Of a stretch of DNA of 54,600 nt, positions 25,557 through 34,253 are shown piece by piece. The DNA comes from Halorubrum lipolyticum DSM 21995. Lineage in GTDB: Archaea; Halobacteriota; Halobacteria; Halobacteriales; Haloferacaceae. The stretch is from the NCBI RefSeq assembly GCF_000337375.1, contig NZ_AOJG01000041.1, forward strand, positions 55,606 to 110,205. Reading direction: 5' to 3'. Made by a program: the position numbers and the translations under genes. The notes under the pieces were generated by a model. It had not been told where the DNA came from. It made no database searches and saw only the letters and a program-made list of their open reading frames with translations. Each line of letters starts with the position of its first letter. The stretch's first letter is position 1.

Positions 25557-25934
25557 TTATCAATGGTCGTGAGCAACGCGGTGAACATCTCTAAAGCCCC
25601 AGCCGCTCGCTTATAAGACGTTGACAGCGGATCGACGGTGAACACCTCCAAAGCCCCAGCCGCGAGGACGACTTACGCTCGCTGCGCTCCTCAGTCGCTC
25701 GTTTCACTCGCTCCTTGCGGTGCTTTCGTCGCCTAAGTCGTCCTCGCGGCTGCCCCTTTGAGTCCCACCCGACCGCACAGCCTCACACCTCCCCAGCCTC
25801 GCGGTTCGCGCTCTTCGAGCGCTCACCGCGTCCAGCGAGAATCGAAGATTCTCTGGCAGCCGGCGCGTAGCGCCGGCGACCTCGCACGCGCTCTTCGCGC
25901 CCTTCGGGCGCTCAGAGGCGCGCGCCGACCGCAC
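25557..25934 (+). repeat. Dispersed repeat, copy C (longest copy)
   Basis: Two units open with TTATCA at 25557 and TTATAA at 25611 and carry the core near 25583 and 25640. The core is followed by a long inverted repeat (25657-25675 with 25734-25752). Then come TTTGAGTCCCACCC, CACACCTCCCCAGCCTCG and four hairpins: 25802-25828, 25837-25853, 25859-25877 and 25897-25911. It ends with GGCGCGCGCC. Copy E (54176-54434) has the same order. The 25410-25960 interval holds no convincing gene; two short frames inside it are explained by the repeat. Confidence 0.85.
25640..25934 (+). ncRNA. Candidate structured RNA from repeat copy C
   Basis: The predicted transcription start, 29 nt after the TTATAA at 25611, falls on the conserved GAACACC. 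Downstream are one long stem (19 bp) and four short hairpins, each closed by a three-base loop (TTC, GAA, GTA, TTC). Stem sequences differ from copy E but remain paired. Transcription is inferred, not shown. Confidence 0.35.
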
Positions 25935-25960
25935 CTGAGACATTATTTAAAAGGAGTACA

Positions 25961-27259
25961 CTACCCTCTGAAAAGGCTCGCGTGAACCGGCGCGTGGTCC
26001 GGCTCGGGGCGCGCGGACTCGTCGTCCTGGCCGCCGTCGTCGGAGACGGCGCGGCCCCCGACGCCCTCCGCGAGGAAGTCTCGGAGCGGCGGGCCGACGT
26101 GTTCGGGCTCGACGAGGAACGCGTCGTGGCCGTGGTCGGAGTCGATCACGTGGTGCGCCACCGGGGCGTCGCCCGCGCGGAAGGCGTCGGCGAGCGACGA
26201 CGACTGCTCGACCGTGAAGTGCCAGTCGGCGGTGAAGCTCAACAGGAGCGACTCGCCCTCGAAGGCGCCGAGTGCGTCGGCGTCGGTGCCGTGGCCGGCG
26301 GCGAGGTCGTACTCGTCCATCGCGCGCGTGAGGTTGAGGTAGCTGTTGGCGTCGAAGCGCTCGCTGAACCCCTCCGCCTGGTAGTCGAGGTACGACTCCA
26401 CCTCCCGGTACGGGAAGAACGCCGCCGTCGGCTCCGGCGGGAGCCCGAGGTCGCCCTCCTCGCGGGTGAGCGAGTCGCGGCCCGCCGATCGGCGGCCGAA
26501 CTTCCGCTCCATCGACGCCTTCGAGAGGTACATGATGTGGCCGATCTGACGGGCCAGAGCGAGCCCCTCGTCGGGCGAGGGCCGCCCCTCGCCGTAGTAG
26601 TCGCCCCCGTTCCAGTCGGGGTCCGCGCGGATCGCCCGTCGAGCGACCGCGTCGAGCGCGAGGCACTGCGCGTCGAGCCGCCCGGCGGTCGCGATGGCGA
26701 CCACGCGGTCGACGTCGTCCGGGTAGCGCTTCGCCCACTCCAGGGCGTTCATCCCGCCGACGCTCCCGCCGACGACGGCGCGGAGCCGCCCCACGCCGAG
26801 GTGGTCGAGCAGGCGGCGCTGCGCGCGCGCCCAATCCTCGACCTGCACCGGCGGGAAGGCGGTGCCCCACCGGTCGTGGTCGGGCTCCTCGGGGAGGTCG
26901 AGGTCGGCGGGGCGCTCGCTCGTCGGTCCGGTCGTGCCGTAACAGGAGCCGGGGACGTTCGCGCAGACGACGTAGTACTCCGTGGTGTCGATCGCCTTCC
27001 CCGGACCGACGATGTCGTCCCACCACGCGCGGGCCTGTCCGGCCTGTCCGGCCCCGCGGGTCCCCTCGTCGCGCTCGGGTGCGGGCGACCGGGCGACGTT
27101 CTGGCTACCGGTGAGCGCGTGACACACCAACACCACGTTGTCGCCGTCGAACTCGCCGTGGGTCTCGTAGGCGACCTCCAGGTCGGGGACCGACTGACCG
27201 CACTCGAAGGCGAACTCGCCGAGGGAGGCGACGCCGTGATCGGTCGGAACGGTGCTCAC
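25961..27259 (-). CDS. metX: Homoserine O-acetyltransferase
   Basis: A 432-residue alpha/beta-hydrolase of the MetX family, which acetylates homoserine with acetyl-CoA. The family motifs are [15 protein letters not shown], the oxyanion-region [10 protein letters not shown], and the nucleophile elbow [15 protein letters not shown]. The catalytic Asp and His lie in [12 protein letters not shown] and [13 protein letters not shown]. An acidic tail of about 35 residues follows the hydrolase fold. Translation starts with GTG at 27259, 4 bp after the metY stop. The two genes form a metY-metX operon for homocysteine synthesis by direct sulfhydrylation. Confidence 0.94.
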   Translation of the reverse strand: MSTVPTDHGVASLGEFAFECGQSVPDLEVAYETHGEFDGDNVVLVCHALTGSQNVARSPAPERDEGTRGAGQAGQARAWWDDIVGPGKAIDTTEYYVVCANVPGSCYGTTGPTSERPADLDLPEEPDHDRWGTAFPPVQVEDWARAQRRLLDHLGVGRLRAVVGGSVGGMNALEWAKRYPDDVDRVVAIATAGRLDAQCLALDAVARRAIRADPDWNGGDYYGEGRPSPDEGLALARQIGHIMYLSKASMERKFGRRSAGRDSLTREEGDLGLPPEPTAAFFPYREVESYLDYQAEGFSERFDANSYLNLTRAMDEYDLAAGHGTDADALGAFEGESLLLSFTADWHFTVEQSSSLADAFRAGDAPVAHHVIDSDHGHDAFLVEPEHVGPPLRDFLAEGVGGRAVSDDGGQDDESARPEPDHAPVHASLFRG

Positions 27260-27263
27260 GGCG

Positions 27264-28586
27264 TCACACCTCCCGGTCGTCCGCGTCGTCGATATCCGTG
27301 CTGTCCGCGGCGCGCTCGCCCGCCGCCAACCCCCGGTCGAGGTCGGAAATCACGTCGTCCGCGTCCTCGATCCCGACGGAGAGCCGGAGCATCTCCGGGT
27401 AGACGCCGGCGAGTCGCTGCTGGGTCTCGTCCATCTGCGCGTGGGTGGTCGAGGCGGGGTGGATGACGAGCGTCTTCGCGTCGCCGATGTTCGCGAGGAA
27501 ACTCGTCAGGTCGACCGCCTCGCAGAACGTCTTGGCGGCCTCGTAGCCGCCGTCGACGCCGAAGGTGACCATCCCGCCGAAGCCGTCGAGGTACTCGGCG
27601 GCGTTGTCGTGGCTCCGGTGGTCCTCGAAGCCGGGGTACGCCACCCAGTCGACCCGGTCGTCGTCCCGGAGGAACTCGGCGACGGCCCGGGCGTTCTCGC
27701 AGTGGCGCTCCATCCGGAGCGGGAGCGTGTTGAGCCCCTGGATCGTCTGCCACGCGTCGAAGGGCGACTGCTGGCCGCCGGTCGGGCGCACCCCGCGCTG
27801 GCGGGCGACGTTGGCGAAGGCGGCGTCGCCGAACTGCTCGACGAAGTCGATCGGGTAGGCCGGCGACTGCCCGTCGAGCTCGCCGTAGTCGGCATCGGGG
27901 TGGTCCCACGGGAACTGGCCGCCGTCGACGACGACGCCGCCGACGGTCGTCCCGTTGCCGGTGATCCACTTCGTCGTCGACTCCCAGACGACGTCGGCGC
28001 CGTGCTCGAACGGCCGGCAGAGGTAGGGAGTCGCGAACGTGTTGTCGACGACGAGCGGGACCGCGTTGTCGTGGGCGATCTCGGCGAGCCGCTCGAAGTC
28101 GGGCGTGACGAGCGAGGGGTTCGCGATCGTCTCGACGTGGACGAACGCGGTGTCCTCGTCGATCACGTCCGCGTACGCCTCGTCGTCGAGCGTGTCGACG
28201 AGCCGCGCCTCGATCCCGCGGCGGTTCGCGATGCTCGTGAGGTACGCGGCCGTGCCGCCGTACATCTCGGAGCTGGCGACGACGTTGTCGCCCGCGCTCG
28301 CGAGCACGGTCACGATGGCGTCGAACGCGGCCATCCCCGAGCCGGTCGCGACCGCGTCGGAGCCGCCCGACAGGTCGGCGAGCCGGTCTTCGAGGACGCC
28401 CACGGTCGGGTTGGAGAGCCGAGAGTAGATGTGGCCCTCCGCCCGGAGCGCGTACATCTCCGCCGCCGTGTCCGCGTCGTCGAAGACGAACGAGGTCGTC
28501 TGGTGGATCGGGGTCGCGCGCGACCCGGTCGCCGGGTCGGCCTCGGCGCCGGCGTGGAGACTCCGGGTGTTGAACCCACGTGTCAT
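27264..28586 (-). CDS. metY: O-acetylhomoserine sulfhydrylase
   Basis: A 440-residue PLP enzyme of the Cys/Met metabolism family. The start [20 protein letters not shown] is typical of O-acetylhomoserine (thiol)-lyases. PLP contacts include [20 protein letters not shown] and the lysine in [17 protein letters not shown]. It converts the acetylhomoserine made by MetX plus sulfide into homocysteine. First gene of the operon. A TATA-like TTATAGA about 29 bp before the ATG and a nearby inverted repeat may control it. Confidence 0.94.
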   Translation of the reverse strand: MTRGFNTRSLHAGAEADPATGSRATPIHQTTSFVFDDADTAAEMYALRAEGHIYSRLSNPTVGVLEDRLADLSGGSDAVATGSGMAAFDAIVTVLASAGDNVVASSEMYGGTAAYLTSIANRRGIEARLVDTLDDEAYADVIDEDTAFVHVETIANPSLVTPDFERLAEIAHDNAVPLVVDNTFATPYLCRPFEHGADVVWESTTKWITGNGTTVGGVVVDGGQFPWDHPDADYGELDGQSPAYPIDFVEQFGDAAFANVARQRGVRPTGGQQSPFDAWQTIQGLNTLPLRMERHCENARAVAEFLRDDDRVDWVAYPGFEDHRSHDNAAEYLDGFGGMVTFGVDGGYEAAKTFCEAVDLTSFLANIGDAKTLVIHPASTTHAQMDETQQRLAGVYPEMLRLSVGIEDADDVISDLDRGLAAGERAADSTDIDDADDREV

Positions 28587-28592
28587 GTGTGT

Positions 28593-28620
28593 AGTGCATA
28601 TATCTCAATGCATCTATAAC
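28593..28620 (-). promoter_or_regulatory. metY-metX promoter with inverted repeat
   Basis: The minus-strand TTATAGA at about 28613-28619 is a TATA box about 29 bp before the metY ATG. Just downstream, TGCAT-atatctca-ATGCA (28592-28609 region) forms an inverted repeat that would lie between the TATA box and the start, where a repressor could block transcription. Confidence 0.4.
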
Positions 28621-28743
28621 CGCCAGTTACGGCAAGTGATGCCTCCGCCTGCGTCGAAGCGGCGCGATCGGCGCAGTTGCGGTCGTCTCTCGCCGGCCGC
28701 CCGAAGCGTGAGTTTATCCCCGGTCGCGAGCCAACGGTCGGTA

Positions 28744-30165
28744 ATGGCAGTCGCCGATCCACCCGTCCCGGAGCTCACCGGGCGCGCGAGCGCCTGCGCC
28801 GACCGGCTCCGCGCCGCGGACCGCGTGCTACTCGCGTCCCACATCGACGCCGACGGGCTCACGAGCGGCGCGATCGCGTCGACCGCGCTCGCGCGGGCCG
28901 GGATCGACCACGAGGTCGTCTTCGAGAAACAGCTCGACGCCGAGTCGATCGCGGGGATCGCCGCGCGCGAGTTCGGCGTGGTGCTGTTCACCGACTTCGG
29001 CTCCGGCCAGCTCGACGTGATCGCCGACCACGAGGACCGCGGCGACTTCGTCCCCGTGATCGCCGATCACCACCAGCCGGCCGACCGCGAAACGACGTTC
29101 CATCTCAACCCCCTGTTGGAGGGAATAAACGGCGCGAGCGAGCTGTCTGGCGCGGGAGCGAGCTACGTGCTCGCCCGCGCGCTCGAGGGGCCGGACGGGG
29201 ACAACCGCGACCTCGCCGCGCTGGCGGTGGTCGGCGCGGTCGGAGACATGCAGGACTCCGACGGCGGACTCGTCGGCGCCAACGAAGCGATCGTCGCCGA
29301 CGGCGTCGAGGCCGGCGTCATCGAGACGCGCACCGACCTGGACCTGTACGGCAGGCAGACCCGACCCCTGCCGAAGCTCCTCGAGTACGCCTCGGACGTG
29401 AAGATCCCGGGCGTCTCGAACGACGAGGCGGGCGCGATCGCTTTTCTCACCGACCTCGACATCGACGTGAAACGCGACGGGGAGTGGCGGCGCTGGGTCG
29501 ACCTCGACGGCGAGGAGCGGCAGGTGCTCGCGTCCGGGCTGATGCGCCGCGCCGTCGCCTCCGGCGTCCCCGCCGACCGGATCGAGGCGCTCGTCGGGAC
29601 CTCCTACACCCTCGTCGACGAGGAGCCCGGCACGGAGCTACGGGACGTGAGCGAGTTCTCCACGCTGCTCAACGCCACCGCCCGGTACGAGCGGGCCGAC
29701 GTGGGGCTCGCGGTGTGTCTCGGCGACCGGGGCGACGCGCTCGCGGAGGCGCGCCGGCTCCTTCGGAATCACCGGAGAAACCTCTCCGAAGGGCTTCAGT
29801 GGGTGAAGACAGAGGGCGTCACCGAGGAGGAGCACCTCCAGTGGTTCGACGCCGGCTCGCGGATCCGCGAGACGATCGTCGGCATCGTCGCCGGGATGGC
29901 GATCGGCTCGCCGGCGGTCGACCGCTCGAAGCCCGTGATCGCGTTCGCCGAGGAGAGCGCCGAGGAGCTGAAGGTCTCTTCGCGGGGATCGCACGCGCTG
30001 GTCCGGCGGGGGCTCGACCTCTCGGCGGTGATGCGCGAGGCGAGCCAGGCCGTCGGCGGCGACGGGGGAGGCCACAACGTGGCCGCGGGCGCGACGATCC
30101 CGATCGGCGAGCGCGACGCGTTCCTCGCGGAGGCGGACCGGCTGGTCGGCGAACAGCTCTCGTAG
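28744..30165 (+). CDS. RecJ-like DHH-family nuclease
   Basis: A 473-residue DHH phosphoesterase. The N-terminal catalytic motifs are visible: LLASHIDADGLTSGAIAS (motif I), VVLFTDFGSGQLD (motif II), and VIADHHQPADRE (motif III, with the DHH triad). A DHHA1-like C-terminal domain contains the GGGHNVAAGATIP motif. In haloarchaea these are RecJ/GAN-type single-strand exonucleases linked to replication and repair. The start at 28744 follows a TTTATC box about 29 bp upstream; longer frames lack similarity. Confidence 0.92.
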   Translation: MAVADPPVPELTGRASACADRLRAADRVLLASHIDADGLTSGAIASTALARAGIDHEVVFEKQLDAESIAGIAAREFGVVLFTDFGSGQLDVIADHEDRGDFVPVIADHHQPADRETTFHLNPLLEGINGASELSGAGASYVLARALEGPDGDNRDLAALAVVGAVGDMQDSDGGLVGANEAIVADGVEAGVIETRTDLDLYGRQTRPLPKLLEYASDVKIPGVSNDEAGAIAFLTDLDIDVKRDGEWRRWVDLDGEERQVLASGLMRRAVASGVPADRIEALVGTSYTLVDEEPGTELRDVSEFSTLLNATARYERADVGLAVCLGDRGDALAEARRLLRNHRRNLSEGLQWVKTEGVTEEEHLQWFDAGSRIRETIVGIVAGMAIGSPAVDRSKPVIAFAEESAEELKVSSRGSHALVRRGLDLSAVMREASQAVGGDGGGHNVAAGATIPIGERDAFLAEADRLVGEQLS

Positions 30166-30207
30166 CGAAACGGGACAGCGGAAGAGAGACCGCGCGGTCC
30201 GGTCGCG

Positions 30208-30771
30208 TCAGGCCTCGCCGAGGTCGCGAAACATCGCGCGGTAGTCGTCGGACGACAGGGACTCGCCGAGGTCGTCGATGTCGGCGTCGAGGTCTTCGAG
30301 CCGCTCGACCAGTTCGGCGTACGACTCGTTCCCGTCGCGCTGGGCGGCCGGTTTCTGGGCGTTGAGCACGGCGCGCTTGCTCGCCAGCGCCGCCGCCTCC
30401 TGAATCAGGCCGTCGTACTCGCTGCGAGTCAACAGCGTGTCGATCGCCGCGAGCAGTTTTGAGCGGCTGACGGGTTTGGTGAGGTACAGGTCGAACCCCA
30501 TATCGATGATGTCGAAGTCGGGTTCGACCGCGGTGACCATCGCGACGCGGCAGTCGTAGCCGGCCTCGCGGATGTGTTCGAGCACGTCGTCGCCGCTTCC
30601 GTCGGGGAGCCGACGGTCGAGCAACACCACGTCGATCGCGCCGTCGACCCGATCGATAGCTTCGGCGGCGGTCTCGGCGAGGTCGACCTCGTAGCGCTCC
30701 TCGAGAAAGCCGGCGTACAGCGCGGCGATGTCGGGTTCGTCCTCGACGACGAGGACCGATGGCTCGCTCAC
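30208..30771 (-). CDS. HalX-type response regulator
   Basis: A 187-residue protein. Residues 1-115 are a receiver domain: LVVEDEPDIAALYAGFLEER, phosphorylation site in VVLLDRRLPDG, and lysine in YLTKPVSRSKLLAAID. The C-terminal part (LLTRSEYDGLIQEAAALASK; NAQKPAAQ) is the HalX domain, a helical module found almost only in haloarchaea and thought to mediate output by protein contact. GTG at 30771 is the start. No histidine kinase is adjacent, so its partner is elsewhere. It is divergent from the KaiC-like gene. Confidence 0.93.
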   Translation of the reverse strand: MSEPSVLVVEDEPDIAALYAGFLEERYEVDLAETAAEAIDRVDGAIDVVLLDRRLPDGSGDDVLEHIREAGYDCRVAMVTAVEPDFDIIDMGFDLYLTKPVSRSKLLAAIDTLLTRSEYDGLIQEAAALASKRAVLNAQKPAAQRDGNESYAELVERLEDLDADIDDLGESLSSDDYRAMFRDLGEA

Positions 30772-30882
30772 CGCCGATCACCGCCGGGGGCGACGGGGGA
30801 CGCTTCACCGGGCATACAGGAAGGGGCGGCGTGTCGAGGAATAAACCTGTCGCCGTCCGTGTGAGCGGCCCGTCGGATCGTC

Positions 30883-30890
30883 TTTTATAT
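30883..30890 (+). promoter_or_regulatory. TATA box of the KaiC-like ATPase gene
   Basis: TTTTATAT centred near 30887 predicts transcription from about 30914. That is 2 bp before the ATG at 30916 and downstream of the alternative ATG at 30904, so it favours the shorter protein. Confidence 0.6.
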
Positions 30891-30915
30891 ACTCCGGTCG
30901 CCAATGACGGGACGA

Positions 30916-31644
30916 ATGTCAGAACTCGTCTCCACTGGGGTCGAGGGGCTCGACTCGATCCTCTCCGGCGGAATCACGGAGCGATCGACGGTCCTCGTCT
31001 CCGGGAACCCCGGGACCGGCAAGAGTATCTTCGGGATCCAGTACCTCCACCACGGCGTCACCGAACACGACGAGCGAGGGGTGTACGTCTCCTTCGAGGA
31101 AGACGAGGCGGACATCCGCGGCGCCGCCGAGTCGATCGGGTTGGAGGGGTTCGGCGACCTCGTCGACAGCGGCGACATCGTCATCCTCGACAAACGCGAG
31201 ATGCTGCGCGAGACCGACTTCTCGACGGCGGTCGACAAGCTGCTAGACACGATCGAAGACGGGGAGTTCGACCGGCTGGTACTCGACTCGCTGTCGATGT
31301 TCCAGCTCTTCTTCGACGCCGAACAGGAGAAGCGGACGTACCTCCTGAAGTTCTCAGACATCCTCAAGGCGAACGGGCTAACCTCACTACTCATCAACGA
31401 GCAGGGCGCGGTGTTCCCCGACACCGAGGTCGGGTTGGAGAACTTCCTCACCGACGGGAACATCTACTTCATCCAGACGCCGACCGACTCCGGTGTCAAC
31501 CGGTACGTGTGGGTGGCGAAGATGCGGAAACAGGACATCGACACCGACATCTTCCCGATGGAAATCGGTGAGGGCGGGATCACCGTCCACGAACGAGCTG
31601 GCGGGTTCTCGATGATGGGGCGGTCCGAGAACCCCTCGTTCTGA
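30916..31644 (+). CDS. KaiC/RadA-like single-domain ATPase
   Basis: A 242-residue RecA-fold ATPase. MSELVSTGVEGLDSILSGGI starts the KaiC-type strand, followed by Walker A SGNPGTGKSIFGIQYL and Walker B RLVLDSLS. One domain only, so it is a KaiC-like regulator rather than a clock protein; haloarchaeal relatives are often signalling ATPases next to response regulators, as here. The short start is chosen on the TATA position. Autophosphorylation sites cannot be judged by eye. Confidence 0.88.
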   Translation: MSELVSTGVEGLDSILSGGITERSTVLVSGNPGTGKSIFGIQYLHHGVTEHDERGVYVSFEEDEADIRGAAESIGLEGFGDLVDSGDIVILDKREMLRETDFSTAVDKLLDTIEDGEFDRLVLDSLSMFQLFFDAEQEKRTYLLKFSDILKANGLTSLLINEQGAVFPDTEVGLENFLTDGNIYFIQTPTDSGVNRYVWVAKMRKQDIDTDIFPMEIGEGGITVHERAGGFSMMGRSENPSF

Positions 31645-31695
31645 CTCCGGACGGCCCGAGCGGGGAAAACGCGGTGTCGCGGGGACGAGCGACGG

Positions 31696-32034
31696 TTACT
31701 GACTCGACGAGAGGTCGCGCCACACGTCGTCGAGGCGGTTTTTCACCGCAGAGCGCTCCTCGACCTCCACGGTGAGTCCGTCGCGGAAGTCGACCTCGAC
31801 GCCGTCGACCTTCCGGCGGTACACCTTCACGCGGCGGTGCTCGTCCGAGAGCGGGCGGTCGTGGAGCTCGAGCAGGTCGGCCTCCTCGAGCTCGTTGATC
31901 CGACGGTAACACGTCGCGATCGGGACGTCGAGCTCGTCGCTGAGGTCCTGCGCGGACTTCGCGTCACCGGTCGCGGTCAGGATGTCCGTGTTGTACTTGT
32001 TGCCGAGCACCGTGATCAGATCGTCCCCCACCAT
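31696..32034 (-). CDS. ArsR-like winged helix regulator
   Basis: A 112-residue protein. LITVLGNKYNTDILTATGDA is the entry helix of an ArsR/MarR-type winged helix, and LSDELDVPIATCYRRINELE the recognition helix. The rest (ADLLELHDRPLSDEHRRVKV; VDGVEVDFRDGLTVEVEE) gives the wing and a short C-terminal dimer region. No metal-binding cysteines. It is transcribed divergently from the small membrane gene at 32218, so that gene is a candidate target. A TTTTAAG box precedes it by about 30 bp. Confidence 0.88.
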   Translation of the reverse strand: MVGDDLITVLGNKYNTDILTATGDAKSAQDLSDELDVPIATCYRRINELEEADLLELHDRPLSDEHRRVKVYRRKVDGVEVDFRDGLTVEVEERSAVKNRLDDVWRDLSSSQ

Positions 32035-32217
32035 TCACGTTATCGCTGTTGATTTTTTGTCTTAAAAGGATACCGGTGATCGCTCCGGCGCGAGAATCCG
32101 GTCCGGTGGCACGTCGGCCGCCCTAACGGGGTTCGCTCGCATCTACCGATTCACGCGTGTTATCGACGGTGATAGCCGCCACCGCAGATTTATAACCCGA
32201 CTCCGGCCACGGTGCGT

Positions 32218-32556
32218 ATGGAGCTCATCGAGGGGCTGTATCTCGTGACGACCACCGTGTTGGCGGGCGCGAGCGCGACGCTGCTCGCGTTCGCGGTCTC
32301 CGCGTACCGGTCGTCGGGGCGGACGGCGATGGCGTACCTCGCGGTGGGGTTCGGGCTCGTCGTCGTCGCCGCCGTGGCGACGCCCGTCGCCGCCTTCCGG
32401 ACCGCGTTCGCGAATCCGCAAGCGCTGCTGCTCGTCAACACCGGCCTGCTGGCGGCGTCGATGGCGCTGGTCGCCGGGAGCCTCGCGGTGTACGAGCCCG
32501 GCACGCAGGAGTTCGTGATCCCCGACTCGGAGCTGGCACGGATCCAGGACCGCTGA
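32218..32556 (+). CDS. Three-helix membrane protein (DUF7521-like)
   Basis: A 112-residue protein with three membrane helices (residues about 4-28, 38-60 and 72-92) and a short polar tail ending SELARIQDR. Its layout matches the small membrane partners that haloarchaea often place beside winged-helix regulators. A TTTATAAC box at 32187-32194 lies about 27 bp before the ATG, so the transcript is probably leaderless. It may act with the divergent regulator at 32034 as a membrane sensor, but this is inference. Confidence 0.8.
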   Translation: MELIEGLYLVTTTVLAGASATLLAFAVSAYRSSGRTAMAYLAVGFGLVVVAAVATPVAAFRTAFANPQALLLVNTGLLAASMALVAGSLAVYEPGTQEFVIPDSELARIQDR

Positions 32557-32700
32557 GGCGGAGCGAAACCGCCGGAGCGACCGAGTTGGTTGGGGAGTTT
32601 GAAGCGGATCATCTCGGCGAGCACGCCCGCTAGCGCCGCATATTCGTCTGCCGATCGCCGTCGATCCGACCGGTGATACCGAGCGATCAGAGATCCAGAG

Positions 32701-32723
32701 CCGATAATCGGATCGCGATATCG
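32701..32723 (+). promoter_or_regulatory. Two short palindromes upstream of the archaellins
   Basis: CCGAT-a-ATCGG (32701-32711) and CGATATCG (32716-32723) lie about 90-110 bp before the archaellin TATA box, in an unusually A+T-rich stretch. They could be operator sites for a motility regulator. The 32557-32881 gap otherwise holds only promoter elements. Confidence 0.35.
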
Positions 32724-32769
32724 TTGATATTTTCAGAAATTATGATCCTAAATAGAACCTGAAAACCGC

Positions 32770-32783
32770 AACACTGCAGTGTT
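32770..32783 (+). promoter_or_regulatory. Perfect 14-bp palindrome upstream of the archaellin TATA box
   Basis: AACACTGCAGTGTT is a perfect palindrome ending 29 bp before the TATA-like box at 32812. This is the zone where archaeal activators or repressors bind. It stands out because the surrounding genome is G+C-rich and rarely holds such an element. Confidence 0.5.
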
Positions 32784-32811
32784 TTATCAGTTCGAATAAT
32801 CGGCACGGAGT

Positions 32812-32818
32812 CTTTAAT
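32812..32818 (+). promoter_or_regulatory. Archaellin operon TATA-like box
   Basis: TTTAATA, about 70 bp before the flgA1 ATG. It predicts a leader of about 40 nt, unlike the leaderless genes around it. The leader contains GCCCGCCGGGC, a small hairpin, about 25-35 nt before the start codon. Confidence 0.55.
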
Positions 32819-32881
32819 AGGGAAATTCCACTCCCTAGCGATAACGCCCGCCGGGCAGGCCGGGGGCCAACGCAACACACA

Positions 32882-33457
32882 ATGTTCGAAACACTACTGG
32901 ACGAGGAAGAGCGCGGTCAAGTGGGGATCGGGACCCTCATCGTGTTCATCGCGATGGTGCTGGTGGCGGCGATCGCCGCCGGCGTCCTGATCAACACGGC
33001 CGGCTTCCTTCAGACGCAGGCGGAGGCGACGGGCGAGGAGAGTACGAGTCAGGTGAGCGACCGGCTGCAGGTCGTGAGCCAGTCCGGGAACGTGACCGGT
33101 GAGCCTCGAGAGGTTGATCATCTGAACATCACCGTGGCGCAGTCACCCGGTGCTGGCAACATCGATCTCAACGAGACGAGCGTCGAACTCATCGGAACGA
33201 GCGGACAGGAGACGTTCCAGCTCAGCGATGAGAACGCCAGTATCGACATTTACACCGGAGAAGAGGGTGATGTCGTGCTGACCGACGCCAGCGACCGTGC
33301 CGATATCGGGATCGACCTGACCAGCGACATTTACGAGCCGCTTGAGGGCGGCGACCGCTTGTCGGTCACCTTCACGACGGCTTCAGGAGCGACCACGTCG
33401 GCCGAACTTCGCGTCCCGACGACGCTGACCGATGAACAGACGTCTGTGAGGCTGTAA
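32882..33457 (+). CDS. flgA1: Archaellin (first of two)
   Basis: A 191-residue archaellum filament subunit. The short prepilin-type leader [12 protein letters not shown] is cut before [20 protein letters not shown], the hydrophobic assembly helix common to archaellins. The remainder is the exposed beta-rich domain, with four N-glycosylation sequons (NVT, NIT, NET, NAS), as expected for haloarchaeal filaments. It lies 2 bp before the second archaellin, so both are on one transcript. It has its own promoter with a leader of about 40 nt and palindromes upstream. Confidence 0.96.
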   Translation: MFETLLDEEERGQVGIGTLIVFIAMVLVAAIAAGVLINTAGFLQTQAEATGEESTSQVSDRLQVVSQSGNVTGEPREVDHLNITVAQSPGAGNIDLNETSVELIGTSGQETFQLSDENASIDIYTGEEGDVVLTDASDRADIGIDLTSDIYEPLEGGDRLSVTFTTASGATTSAELRVPTTLTDEQTSVRL

Positions 33458-33459
33458 CA

Positions 33460-34167
33460 ATGTTCGAATTCATCAACAACAGTGAGGACCGCGGTCAGGT
33501 TGGTATCGGGACGCTCATCGTGTTCATCGCGATGGTCCTGGTTGCGGCGATCGCCGCCGGCGTCCTGATCAACACGGCCGGCTTCCTTCAGTCCCAAGCG
33601 GAGGCGACCGGTCAAGAGAGCACCGACCTCGTGTCGGAACGGATCGACGTGACGAGCGAGGTCGGCATCGTCGGCAACAACAGCACGGGTGAGTTGGAGT
33701 CGATCAAGATCAGCGTCTCCGGCGCTGCCGGGGCCGACCAGATTGACCTGTCGGAATCGACTCTTCAAGCGGTCGGACCGAACGGACAGGCGAACCTCGT
33801 CTTCACAGACACGAACGCTAGTGGTGGGGACACCATCGCGAACGCGAGCCAGCTCAACGCGAGCGAGTTCGGCGTTCAGGACTCGAACGGTGAGTTCGTC
33901 GACGGCGGCGATGCCGTACTCGACGACGACACGGACTACACGATCGTCGTGAACCCCGGTACGCAGCCGTTCGGGAGTATCACGGAGGGTAACGTCTACG
34001 CTGACGGTGACGGCTACACCTACGCACACAACGACAGCGCCGAGGAGGCGTTCGGTGAGGGTCAGACCTCGTCGCTCGAGATCGTCTCGCCGTCGTCGGC
34101 GACGACTTCGGTCGAACTGAACGCCCCCGACCTCTTCACCGAGGACGGCGAAGCGGTCCGGCTCTAA
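33460..34167 (+). CDS. flgA2: Archaellin (second of two)
   Basis: A 235-residue archaellin. The leader [12 protein letters not shown] precedes the same [20 protein letters not shown] helix as in the first copy, and the first 45 residues are almost the same in both proteins. The outer domain is longer and differs ([20 protein letters not shown]), with sequons NNS/NST, NAS, NAS, NAS and NDS. Two archaellins usually have distinct roles: one dominates the filament and the other modifies shape or stability. Which is the main one here is not visible. Confidence 0.96.
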   Translation: MFEFINNSEDRGQVGIGTLIVFIAMVLVAAIAAGVLINTAGFLQSQAEATGQESTDLVSERIDVTSEVGIVGNNSTGELESIKISVSGAAGADQIDLSESTLQAVGPNGQANLVFTDTNASGGDTIANASQLNASEFGVQDSNGEFVDGGDAVLDDDTDYTIVVNPGTQPFGSITEGNVYADGDGYTYAHNDSAEEAFGEGQTSSLEIVSPSSATTSVELNAPDLFTEDGEAVRL

Positions 34168-34253
34168 CGAGCCTCGAACAGCCCCCTAACCACTGTCCCG
34201 GCGGAATCGGTTCGCCCGGAACACCTATTTTCTCGCATCACCACGGCTACGCC

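Noticed and set aside
25704-25985. Short frames on both strands in repeat copy C that resemble frames at 54168-54482
   Set aside because: The similarity comes from the shared repeat. Copies C and E differ by a net 2 nt within a hairpin, which breaks the frame while the stem stays paired, so structure rather than protein is conserved.
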